48,314 nucleotides of DNA. Source: BRH-c54 sp036567945 (GTDB lineage: Bacteria > Bacteroidota > Bacteroidia > Flavobacteriales_E > Vicingaceae). Location: NCBI GenBank assembly GCA_036567945.1, contig DATCTM010000144.1, positions 1 to 48,314 of the forward strand, read 5' to 3'. Below the pieces are notes generated by a model, which did not search any database, had not been told where the DNA came from, and worked only from the letters and a program-made list of their open reading frames with translations. How positions within the stretch are numbered: position 1 is the first letter of the stretch; each line of letters starts with the position of its first letter. The position numbers were made by a program, and so were the translations under genes. Positions 27,101-34,115 of this stretch are shown piece by piece.

Positions 27101-27669
27101 CAACAACTACAGTAAATATTCCTACAGGACAATTTACTGTACCTTTAAACTTTAATGTAATGCCTGGAACAGATTACCAATTAAGACTTGCTAATGGTTC
27201 TGCTATTAACCTTTACAGAAATGATGGAGGTGTTAATTATCCTTATACCTTAAACGGAATGGGTTCAGTAACAAGAAGTACTGCTGGAACTAATGGTGGT
27301 TTATCTCATTATTATTTCTTCTACAATTGGAAAGTGAAATCCCCTGATTGTATTAGCGGTAGAGAACCTGTAACTGCAACAGTAAACAGTTGTACTGATA
27401 TTGATGAGTTACAACAAAATAATGGTATTAACGCTTTCTACAATGCTACTCAAAACGAACTTGAAGTAAGAATTAAAAAAATCCCTACAGGAAATTACAA
27501 TGCTACTGTAATGAATGCCCTAGGACAAGTGATAGTAGACAAAACCATTACTGTTGGTAGCGACAATCAAATTGAAAAACTTAACCTAAATAATGCTTCC
27601 AAAGGCGTTTACTTTATCAGAATAACCAATGATAGTTTTAACTATTCGTCAAAATTTATTAAACCTTAA
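24160..27669 (+). CDS. secreted M4-family metallopeptidase with PKD, CUB and T9SS type-A sorting domains
   Basis: A 1169-aa extracellular protease. A signal peptide (about 1-20) is followed by an FTP/PepSY-type propeptide (to about 240) and an M4 (thermolysin) catalytic domain. Zinc ligands are His379 and His383 in HEITH and Glu403 in NESFSD, exactly 20 residues after His383 as in thermolysin; His466 in GGVHTNSG matches the catalytic His231. Downstream are a PKD domain (about 563-647), a CUB-like domain (649-772), a second PKD (778-857), an Ig-like segment (about 860-920), an unassigned beta-rich module (about 926-1070) and a type-A T9SS C-terminal domain (about 1088-1169). It should be exported by Sec, then through T9SS. 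It ends in a strong terminator. Confidence 0.95.
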   Translation: MQKILSILIAVVITFSSAFASGDANIFFGNEAHQLAANSNLVRVKNFTTIPNYVQFVNGKELPLAKLENWLRQYYKTDDNYGLKLLNTYQDDLGYTHYRYQQTINGIPVKLAMFIAHTKNGLIYSMNGELFDNTNAPSKKSIAESTALYKALNHINADLYKWEIAEAENHLKWEQNDPNATYYPKGELVFINEGGNVANTLKLAYVFNVYAQKPLSRREIYIDATNGTVLWEESKLHDADVVGTAATGYSGTKTMTSDFTGTSYRLRETGRGNGIRTFNCNNTTTYSNTDFTNATANWTTFNPAVDVYATDAHWGAEMTYDYFFLEHGRNSIDNNGFQLNSYVHYDNNFFNAFWDGQRMTYGDGNNNTTPLTAIDIAGHEITHGLTNFTANLVYQAESGALNESFSDIFGNSIERYARPTQNSWQVGEDLGIVIRNMQNPKAEGDPDTYFGQNWASLTGGDNGGVHTNSGVQNHWYYLLTIGGSGTNDNNDSYNVTGLGLTKAGKIAYRNLIVYLTTSSGYADARFYAIQSAVDLYGGCSPEVASTTNAWYAVGVGGPYSPFTVSDFNASITSSCVAPFTVTFNNTSTNGNTFQWSFGDGNTSTQINPTHTYTANGTYNVTLIADGGASCGKDTVVKNAYITIDNNLPCIITMPANGSAATQTACTGTIFDSGGPNGNYGANETSVITISPTGAADVTLNFTSFDIEAGQGTTCNYDYLNVYDGINTSATLIGTYCNNNVPTTIASTGGSITIEFSSDGGVEDAGFEISWSCNLSNVAPVADFTSNIDSTCTGEIQFTDMSTNGPTSWLWDFGDGNNSTLQHPSHTYTSSGTYTVQLTATNAIGNHVETKTNYINVNMPSNPSVVGDAICENTVANLSASGNGTLNWYNVATGGTIINTGTSYTTPVLTTTTTYYVEDAIISPTLTMGKPNNSGGGANFNTQQHLLFDVYAPMEIIEVDVYSSTAGNRTIELRNSSNVLIATTTVNIPTGQFTVPLNFNVMPGTDYQLRLANGSAINLYRNDGGVNYPYTLNGMGSVTRSTAGTNGGLSHYYFFYNWKVKSPDCISGREPVTATVNSCTDIDELQQNNGINAFYNATQNELEVRIKKIPTGNYNATVMNALGQVIVDKTITVGSDNQIEKLNLNNASKGVYFIRITNDSFNYSSKFIKP

Positions 27670-27698
27670 AATACTTTCTATTTAAACCTAAAACTAAA

Positions 27699-27734
27699 AG
27701 AGAGGCTTACCATAATGGTAAGCCTCTCTTTTTT
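27699..27734. terminator. strong Rho-independent terminator after the M4 peptidase gene
   Basis: A 13-bp perfect stem, AGAGAGGCTTACC (27699-27711) and its complement (27717-27729), with loop ATAAT and a following T-run. An A-run on the left means it may also serve the convergent small gene on the minus strand. Confidence 0.92.
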
Positions 27735-27781
27735 GTACTACAAGAATTGAAACATCTCTAACTAGTTTCAATAAAAAACTG

Positions 27782-27982
27782 TTAGTTTTTTTCTTCTTCT
27801 TTTTTACATTGTTCTTCCGGTAAAGCACCACAAAAACCACAAGCCTCTCCTTCTTTGTTTAAAAAAGGACTGTTACTGGCACAAGTTCCTGAAAATTTGC
27901 CGTTTTTTTTCAAAAGAATTTTAACTGCAATCCCTGCAATTCCTAACCCTAACAATACTATTGAAAATAATATAAGTTTCAT
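27782..27982 (-). CDS. small Cys-rich membrane protein, NqrM-like
   Basis: A 66-aa protein with one N-terminal membrane helix (about 3-23), a short basic stretch, then a soluble tail holding four cysteines: Cys34, Cys48, Cys51 and Cys59, with GTCASNSPFLNKEGEACGFCG as its core. The layout of one helix plus a compact four-Cys tail resembles NqrM (DUF539), which matures the iron site of Na+-translocating NADH:quinone reductase; similar Bacteroidota proteins are usually just called membrane or secreted protein. No nqr genes lie nearby, so the NqrM link is inference. It follows fabD on the same strand by 28 bases. Confidence 0.7.
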   Translation of the reverse strand: MKLILFSIVLLGLGIAGIAVKILLKKNGKFSGTCASNSPFLNKEGEACGFCGALPEEQCKKEEEKN

Positions 27983-28010
27983 AGTTGAGTAATTTTAAAT
28001 GTATATTAGT

Positions 28011-28886
28011 TTAAGCACTTTGAGTTTCTATTTCTCTGTTTACTTTTTTAAATAAGCCTTGTAATACTTTTCCCGGACCAACTTCTATAACAGATGAAGC
28101 ACCATCTTGCAACATGTTTTGCATAGTTTGTGTCCATTTTACAGGAGCAGTAAGTTGTGCTATTAAATTAGCTTTAATTTGTTCCGAATCTGTCATTGGC
28201 AGAGCATTCACATTCTGATAAATAGGACAAATTGGTGAATTAATATTCGTGCTATTTATTGCTGCTGCTAGCTCTTCTCTTGCAGGTTCCATAAGCGGAG
28301 AATGAAAAGCTCCTCCAACAGGTAAAATCAATGCTCTTCTTGCTCCAGCTTCTGTTAGTTTTTCACAAGCTGTTTGTACTGCTTCCACACTTCCTGAAAT
28401 TACTAACTGTCCTGGGCAATTATAGTTTGCAGGAACAACAACTCCATCAATTTCGTTACAAATTTTCTCTACAACATCATCATCTAAATTTAAAATAGCT
28501 GCCATAGTAGATGGTTCTTTTTCACAAGCTTTTTGCATGGCTAAAGCTCTGGCTAAAACCAATTTCAATCCATCTTCAAAAGAAAGTGCTCCGGCTGCCA
28601 CTAAAGCAGAAAATTCTCCTAAAGAATGTCCGGCAACCATATCTGGCTGAAAAGCATCACCCATCGTTTTGGCTAAAATAACCGAATGTAAAAATATAGC
28701 CGGTTGAGTTACCTTTGTTTGTTTCAAATCTTCATCAGTTCCATTAAACATGATATCAGTAATGTTAAAACCTAGCACTTCGTTTGCTCTATCAAACATT
28801 TCTTTTGCTAATGCTGAATTTTCGTATAAATCTTTACCCATTCCTACAAATTGAGAACCTTGTCCCGGAAATACGTATGCTTTCAT
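28011..28886 (-). CDS. fabD: malonyl-CoA:ACP S-malonyltransferase FabD
   Basis: FabD transfers malonyl groups from CoA to acyl carrier protein to supply fatty-acid elongation. The 291-aa protein has the N-terminal FPGQGSQFVGMG, nucleophile Ser88 in GHSLGE, a conserved Arg113 and catalytic His195 in GGAFHSPLM. The length is slightly below the E. coli enzyme and normal for the phylum. It is transcribed leftward, divergent from a sensor kinase gene, with a small Cys-rich membrane protein gene downstream. Confidence 0.96.
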   Translation of the reverse strand: MKAYVFPGQGSQFVGMGKDLYENSALAKEMFDRANEVLGFNITDIMFNGTDEDLKQTKVTQPAIFLHSVILAKTMGDAFQPDMVAGHSLGEFSALVAAGALSFEDGLKLVLARALAMQKACEKEPSTMAAILNLDDDVVEKICNEIDGVVVPANYNCPGQLVISGSVEAVQTACEKLTEAGARRALILPVGGAFHSPLMEPAREELAAAINSTNINSPICPIYQNVNALPMTDSEQIKANLIAQLTAPVKWTQTMQNMLQDGASSVIEVGPGKVLQGLFKKVNREIETQSA

Positions 28887-28927
28887 ATTATATATTTTTT
28901 TATAATTTTCAACTTAATTTTATACCA

Positions 28928-28935
28928 CAAAAGTA
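28928..28935 (-). promoter_or_regulatory. candidate -7 element of fabD
   Basis: TACTTTTG on the minus strand is an exact TAnnTTTG match, 41 bases before the fabD ATG. A -33 TTTG is not evident. Confidence 0.45.
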
Positions 28936-28987
28936 CATTTTTCATCTTTAATGATTTTAAATTTTAGCACATAGTAACGATTTTTCT

Positions 28988-28995
28988 TACTTTTA
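28988..28995 (+). promoter_or_regulatory. weak candidate -7 element of the two-component operon
   Basis: TACTTTTA, one base off the consensus, lies 39 bases before the kinase ATG. A TTTA that could act as a weak -33 lies about 20 bases upstream. Confidence 0.25.
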
Positions 28996-29034
28996 TCCTT
29001 ATTAAACAACCACTAGAAATAATTAACCCTATAA

Positions 29035-30318
29035 ATGAATAGAAAAACCATCCAAATTATAATTGTTTTTGCTGTTGTTTCTTTAATAGGAATGATTGCT
29101 ACACAAATATTTTGGGTAAAAAATGCTTATAATTTAGAAGAAAAACAATTTAACGACAGGGTACATATTGCCCTAACCAATGTAACACGTGAATTATTAA
29201 ATATCAATAAAGATGAATCTGATTTAATTAACCCCGTAAAACAAATAAGTTCTAATTATTTTACTGCCGTAATAAATGATACGGTTCATCCTTATCTTTT
29301 AGAAACCTTATTAAAAAAACATTTCACCAATCGAAACCTTACCTTAGATTTTGAATATGTAATTTATGATTGTTTTACCGATTCTATTGTTTTTGGTAAT
29401 TACATTTCGGTACAAAATGCTGAAAAAGATGAACTCCAGGTTGCTTCATCAAATATAAAATGGGATAAAGATGGACATTATTTTGGCGTTTATTTTCCAA
29501 CCAAAAATGCCTACATCCTAAATAAAATGGGCATTTGGATATTTAGTTCGTCTATAATTTTAATCATTATTATTTTCTTTTCTTATACTATTAACATCAT
29601 ACTCAAACAAAAACGATTGTCCGAAATTAAAAACGATTTTATCAATAATATTACACACGAATTTAAAACCCCTATTTCTACTATATCACTATCGGCAGAG
29701 GTATTACTTAATCCTGATATTACCAAACAACCTGAACGCTTAAAAAGTTATGCTAAAATTATTCAAGACGAAAACAATAGATTGAAAAACCAAGTAGATA
29801 AGGTGCTTCAACTAGCTACTATTGAAAGAGACAAACTTAAGCTTGAAAATGAACCGATAGATTTGCATGAATTAATAAAAAACTCTATAAAAAGCTTTGA
29901 GTTACTTGTTAATCAGCAAGGTGGACAAATTACAGCTCAATTAAAAGCTCCTGAACATATTTTCCATGGTGATAAAGTACATATTTCTAATATTTTGTAT
30001 AACCTTATTGATAATGCTATAAAATATTCACCTGAAAAGCCTACCATAACAATAAGTACTTCTCCATACAAAAATGGAATAGAAATAAGTGTGAGAGATA
30101 ATGGTGTAGGTATTTCTGAAGAAGCACAAAAACATATTTTTGAAAAATTTTATAGAGAACCAACAGGAAATGTACATAATATCAAAGGATTTGGTTTAGG
30201 GTTAAATTATGTAAAAACCATTGTGGAATTCTACAACGGAAGTGTACGATTAGTTAGTAAAAAGAATGAAGGTTCTACATTTATTATTAAATTGCCACTT
30301 AAAGAAAACAATAAATAG
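29035..30318 (+). CDS. membrane sensor histidine kinase
   Basis: A 427-aa kinase with two membrane helices (about 7-27 and 166-188) enclosing a ~138-residue periplasmic sensor region that matches no domain I can name. The cytoplasmic part has the H-box ITHEFKTP with phospho-acceptor His208, then a HATPase domain with N-box DNAIKYSPEK, G1 DNGVGIS and G2 GFGLGLNYVK. The cognate response regulator follows after six bases. The pair resembles the RprX/RprY type of Bacteroidota by architecture; the signal is unknown. Confidence 0.92.
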   Translation: MNRKTIQIIIVFAVVSLIGMIATQIFWVKNAYNLEEKQFNDRVHIALTNVTRELLNINKDESDLINPVKQISSNYFTAVINDTVHPYLLETLLKKHFTNRNLTLDFEYVIYDCFTDSIVFGNYISVQNAEKDELQVASSNIKWDKDGHYFGVYFPTKNAYILNKMGIWIFSSSIILIIIIFFSYTINIILKQKRLSEIKNDFINNITHEFKTPISTISLSAEVLLNPDITKQPERLKSYAKIIQDENNRLKNQVDKVLQLATIERDKLKLENEPIDLHELIKNSIKSFELLVNQQGGQITAQLKAPEHIFHGDKVHISNILYNLIDNAIKYSPEKPTITISTSPYKNGIEISVRDNGVGISEEAQKHIFEKFYREPTGNVHNIKGFGLGLNYVKTIVEFYNGSVRLVSKKNEGSTFIIKLPLKENNK

Positions 30319-30324
30319 AATAGT

Positions 30325-31032
30325 ATGGGAAATAGTAAAAAACTACACATTTTATTAGCTGAAGATGATACCAATTTAGGTTTTGTTGTTCAAGACAATC
30401 TTAAAGCAATGGGATATGAAGTTACACTTTGTATTGATGGTGAACAAGCACTAAAAACCTTTGTAAACAACAACTTTGACGCTTGTATTTTAGATGTGAT
30501 GATGCCTAAAAAAGGTGGTTTTGAAGTTGCTGAGACCATCAGAGATATTAACCCTGAAATTCCTATTATTTTTCTAACCGCCAAATCGTTACAACCTGAT
30601 AAAGTTAGAGGTTTTACTATTGGTGCAGATGATTATATTACCAAACCATTCGATTTTCAAGAATTTGTTTTAAGATTAGAAGCTGTTTTAAGACGCTCTA
30701 ATTTACTTAGTAAAGAAGAAAATAATGAAGTAAACAACTATAACATTGGTGATTATGAACTAGATGTTAAAAATCAATTACTTAAACATAAAAATAGCGA
30801 AAGAAGCCTAACCAAAAAAGAAACTAAAATACTGAGCTATTTATGTAAACACAAAAATGATATTGCTCCCAGAGAAATGATATTAAAAAACATTTGGGGA
30901 AATGATGATTATTTTAGTGGCAGAAGCATGGATGTATTTATTTCTAAATTAAGAAAATACCTTAGTGATGATAAAAAAATAACCATTACCAATATTCATG
31001 GTGTTGGTTTTAAGCTAGAGGTAGAAAACTAA
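30325..31032 (+). CDS. OmpR-family response regulator
   Basis: A 235-aa transcription factor. The receiver domain (about 1-120) has an acidic pocket in AEDD, the phosphorylation site Asp57 in CILDVMMP, the conserved Thr in FLTAKS and Lys107 in YITKPF. The C-terminal winged-helix DNA-binding domain (about 135-235) ends in the characteristic ISKLRKYL and THGVGFKL-like segment (here NIHGVGFKLEV). It is paired with the kinase six bases upstream. arfB begins two bases after its stop, so the rescue factor is probably co-transcribed. Confidence 0.95.
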   Translation: MGNSKKLHILLAEDDTNLGFVVQDNLKAMGYEVTLCIDGEQALKTFVNNNFDACILDVMMPKKGGFEVAETIRDINPEIPIIFLTAKSLQPDKVRGFTIGADDYITKPFDFQEFVLRLEAVLRRSNLLSKEENNEVNNYNIGDYELDVKNQLLKHKNSERSLTKKETKILSYLCKHKNDIAPREMILKNIWGNDDYFSGRSMDVFISKLRKYLSDDKKITITNIHGVGFKLEVEN

Positions 31033-31034
31033 TA

Positions 31035-31436
31035 ATGGACAAGACAGCACTCATAAAAGAACTTACATTTACCACTAGCAGAAGTGGCGGTGCAGGCGGG
31101 CAGAATGTGAATAAAGTTTCCACAAAAGTAGAGCTGTTATTTGATGTAGAAAATTCGAAAATACTTTCGGATGAACAAAAACAACTCGTTTTAGATAAAC
31201 TTAAAAACAGAATTAACAATCTTGGAATATTCAGACTACAAGCTGATACTACCAGAAGTCAGCTAAAAAACAAAGAAATAGCAATTGAACGTTTTTTAAC
31301 CTTAATAGAAAAAGCATTAACCCCAAAAGTTGCCAGAAAGAAAACCAAACCCTCTAAAGCATCCAAAGAACAACGGCTAAACGAAAAAAGAAAACTTTCA
31401 GAAAAAAAGTCTTCCAGACGATATAAATTGGACTAA
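31035..31436 (+). CDS. arfB: peptidyl-tRNA hydrolase ArfB (ribosome rescue factor)
   Basis: ArfB (YaeJ) releases nascent chains from stalled ribosomes that lack a stop codon in the A site. The 133-aa protein has the catalytic Gly21-Gly22-Gln23 in SGGAGGQNVNK, the domain-3-like fold of class I release factors, and a basic C-terminal tail (about 100-133, rich in Lys and Arg) that enters the mRNA channel. It lacks the codon-recognition domains of RF1 and RF2. The gene is two bases behind a response-regulator gene and 43 before dapF. Confidence 0.93.
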   Translation: MDKTALIKELTFTTSRSGGAGGQNVNKVSTKVELLFDVENSKILSDEQKQLVLDKLKNRINNLGIFRLQADTTRSQLKNKEIAIERFLTLIEKALTPKVARKKTKPSKASKEQRLNEKRKLSEKKSSRRYKLD

Positions 31437-31441
31437 CTTTG
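31434..31441 (+). promoter_or_regulatory. candidate -7 element of dapF overlapping the arfB stop codon
   Basis: TAACTTTG is an exact TAnnTTTG match whose TAA is the arfB stop codon; dapF starts 39 bases after it. No TTTG at the right distance is seen, so independent expression of dapF is possible but not established. Confidence 0.35.
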
Positions 31442-31479
31442 AACTTTACATCAACAACCATCAAATCTTTATTAGTAAA

Positions 31480-32262
31480 TTGAAAACCATTACTTTTTAT
31501 AAATACCAAGGCACAGGCAACGATTTTGTGATGATAGATAACAGAAATCATCCATTCGACAAAGAAAATATTGCTCTTGTTCAACAGTTGTGCAACCGAA
31601 AATTTGGTATTGGAGCAGATGGACTCATTTTAATTGAAAACCACGATGAGTTAGATTTTAACATGATTTATTTTAATGCCGATGGCTCTCAGAGCTTTTG
31701 CGGAAATGGAAGCAGATGTGCGGTTGCTTTTGCCAAGTTCTTAGGAATTATTGAGGATCAAGCATTTTTCCTTTCTACAGATGGAGAGCATGAAGCATGG
31801 ATAAATAAAAACAATGAAGTAAGCCTAAAAATGCATGATGTTGAAACAATAGAAAAAGGGGCAGATTACTATTTTATCAATACCGGATCACCTCATTATA
31901 TTGTAGAAACTAACGAAATCGATAAAATTGATGTACCACTAAAAGGTGCTGAAATAAGATATTCAGAAAGATTTAAAACCGAAGGAACCAATGTAAACTT
32001 TATTTGTCAGGAAAACAATAATACACTAAGAATTAGAACTTACGAAAGAGGTGTGGAAAATGAAACTCTATCTTGCGGAACTGGAGTTACTGCTGCTGCA
32101 CTAAGTGTTGCTCATAAAAACAACTTGGGAGCTTCAAAAATTAATGTAGAAACAGAAGGTGGTCAATTAAAAGTAGCTTTTAAAAGAGACAACAATAAGT
32201 TTATTGACATTTGGTTGATTGGCCCTGCTAAAATGGTTTTTAAAGGTGAAGTTAATGTGTAA
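31480..32262 (+). CDS. dapF: diaminopimelate epimerase
   Basis: DapF interconverts LL- and meso-diaminopimelate, giving the peptidoglycan cross-linking residue and the lysine precursor. The 260-aa protein opens with FYKYQGTGNDFVMIDNR, as the family does, and has the two catalytic cysteines: Cys74 in SFCGNGSRC and Cys199 in LSCGTGVTA. The start is a TTG; reading upstream in frame I find no ATG, and the conserved N-terminus begins right after it. gldD follows 58 bases downstream. Confidence 0.96.
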   Translation: MKTITFYKYQGTGNDFVMIDNRNHPFDKENIALVQQLCNRKFGIGADGLILIENHDELDFNMIYFNADGSQSFCGNGSRCAVAFAKFLGIIEDQAFFLSTDGEHEAWINKNNEVSLKMHDVETIEKGADYYFINTGSPHYIVETNEIDKIDVPLKGAEIRYSERFKTEGTNVNFICQENNNTLRIRTYERGVENETLSCGTGVTAAALSVAHKNNLGASKINVETEGGQLKVAFKRDNNKFIDIWLIGPAKMVFKGEVNV

Positions 32263-32320
32263 ATGATTAGATGTGTGGATGTGTAAATTATAATTAAAAT
32301 AACAAATTTGGATACTAGAA

Positions 32321-32890
32321 ATGAAAAACACAACATTACTTCTTTTGATAACGATTTTATTTGGAAGCTGTGAATCGGATAATTATACACCAAAACCTAC
32401 CGGTTATTTCAGAATAGACTTACCCCAAAAAAAATACCAAACTACCACTTTAGAATGTCCTTTTCAGTTTGAAATTCCTGTTTATGCCAACATAACCCGT
32501 AATCCAAACCAAACAGAAACCCCTTGTTGGTTCGACATCAATTTTAATGGTTTAAATGCAAGTATTTACATGAGTTATAAACCTGTAAACAACAATATAA
32601 ATGATTATTTAGAAGACTCCAGAACATTAGCTTTTAAACATACCGTAAAAGCATTTGATATTGAACAAAATACCATTTCTTTTCCCGAGAGAAAAGTTTA
32701 TGGCTTAGTTTATGAAATTGAAGGAAATACTGCTTCTTCTTACCAGTTCCACCTAACGGATAGTAACAATCATTTTATAAGAGGTTCTTTATATTTTAAT
32801 AATGTTCCCAATCAAGATTCTATACAACCTGTCTTAACTTTCATAAAAAAAGATATTGAACAGATTTTCAATACGCTAGAATGGAAATAA
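32321..32890 (+). CDS. gldD: gliding motility lipoprotein GldD
   Basis: GldD is a lipoprotein required for gliding motility and T9SS function in Bacteroidota. The 189-aa protein has a leader ending in FGSC (Cys17), then YTPKPTGYFRIDLPQKKY and ECPFQFEIP, both strongly typical of GldD, and a later IYMSYKPV. It should be anchored in the periplasm or outer membrane. The usual neighbour gldE is not next to it here. Its presence fits the two T9SS cargo proteins in this window; it does not by itself prove gliding. Confidence 0.88.
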   Translation: MKNTTLLLLITILFGSCESDNYTPKPTGYFRIDLPQKKYQTTTLECPFQFEIPVYANITRNPNQTETPCWFDINFNGLNASIYMSYKPVNNNINDYLEDSRTLAFKHTVKAFDIEQNTISFPERKVYGLVYEIEGNTASSYQFHLTDSNNHFIRGSLYFNNVPNQDSIQPVLTFIKKDIEQIFNTLEWK

Positions 32891-32924
32891 AGTGATTTTC
32901 AGGTAAGTAGAGAAGATTTCTCTT

Positions 32925-33932
32925 TTAATTCATTTCGTCCGATTCGTTGTTGTTATCTACTACACAAGGATAAATAAAATCACAACTTCTATAGATTAAA
33001 GCGTCTAGCTCTAATAAAGAAGCCAATGCCAACTGACTATAATTTTGAGAAGCATTTCTAAACTGACCGGCTTCGGTTTGCCACAAAGTAGTAATCAATT
33101 CCATACTTCCTTCGGTTGGATTAATTACTTCAAGAGCTTTTTTTACATTACCTGCTCCGGCATGATAAACATGCAACACCAACAACTTATACCAAATCTC
33201 GTTCTCACTAATGGCAATGTTTCTTTCTGTCAACATTTTATTGGTTTCAGGAATACAAATGGTTTTAATTAATTGAGAAGCCGCCCAAGCAGATTTGTCA
33301 AAATCCTCACGTTCATCAACATATCCATTCACTTTTAACCCCATCTGAATAGCAACATTTTTCATCAACTGAAAAGAACCATAAGCACCAACAGAAGATT
33401 TTTGCAACTTATTCGGACTTTCTATCAACAAAATGGTTTGAGCATAAAACGGATCTACCCCATTTCTCTTGAACACATCAATACCTTTTTCTATAGAAGG
33501 CAACACTCGTTGAAAATCATAAAAAGCTTTCTTCCCCGAAGTAAGAAAAATACGTGCATCAGCTGATAAACCGTAGTGAGTTCTAATACTATCTCTAATA
33601 GCATTCTTACGTTCTTCCTGAAGTGCACTCCACTCTTTAACAGCTACTTTAGTTATTATTTGTCTGCTAGCACCAATGTTCAACAAAGCAGAATCTTCAT
33701 CCATTCTCATTAATGTTCTCCAAAAAGTAGGTTGAGCCAAGGTATCCCATTTCTCATCATACAAGGATTTATTTTGTATAAAACGATAATTATTAAAAGA
33801 AGTATTATCCAAATTCTTAAAGCCAACAGCTTCAACAATTTGATGATCGAAAAAAGTAGGTTGAGCCAGCAGCCCAACATGGATAAATACTCCAAGAATA
33901 AGTGAGAAAAATGTTTGTCCGTTCATATGCAT
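32925..33932 (-). CDS. exported lytic-transglycosylase-like (SLT-fold) protein
   Basis: A 335-aa secreted protein; the signal peptide ends near LLAQ. The region from about 155 to 290 matches the lysozyme-like SLT fold of GH23 transglycosylases. Glu171 in LLIESP is the candidate catalytic acid, followed by GAYGSFQLM (compare GAxGxxQxMP) and VYHAGAGNV in place of the usual AYNAGxGxV. These features suggest cleavage of peptidoglycan glycan strands, though substitutions leave activity unproven. An ATG two codons downstream of the first is an equally possible start. It is convergent with gldD and divergent from a PLP-enzyme gene. Confidence 0.75.
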   Translation of the reverse strand: MHMNGQTFFSLILGVFIHVGLLAQPTFFDHQIVEAVGFKNLDNTSFNNYRFIQNKSLYDEKWDTLAQPTFWRTLMRMDEDSALLNIGASRQIITKVAVKEWSALQEERKNAIRDSIRTHYGLSADARIFLTSGKKAFYDFQRVLPSIEKGIDVFKRNGVDPFYAQTILLIESPNKLQKSSVGAYGSFQLMKNVAIQMGLKVNGYVDEREDFDKSAWAASQLIKTICIPETNKMLTERNIAISENEIWYKLLVLHVYHAGAGNVKKALEVINPTEGSMELITTLWQTEAGQFRNASQNYSQLALASLLELDALIYRSCDFIYPCVVDNNNESDEMN

Positions 33933-34089
33933 AAAACTACTACGCTAAGATAGGTATTTTGTTGTGTTTTTTAGCATTTTTTTAAACATGCTTATGTTAA
34001 TCAGCTGATTAAATTCTGGTTATAATAAAAAAATAAAAAACAACCTAAGCCTATTCCGCAAACTTGTTTTTAATCCGTAAAAATTTGTA

Positions 34090-34097
34090 TAATTTCG
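34090..34097 (+). promoter_or_regulatory. candidate -7 element of the PLP-enzyme gene
   Basis: TAATTTCG fits the TAnnTTyG pattern and lies 18 bases before the ATG. A TTG at 34064-34066, 23 bases upstream, could act as the -33. Confidence 0.4.
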
Positions 34098-34115
34098 TTC
34101 ATCCAAAAACAACTT

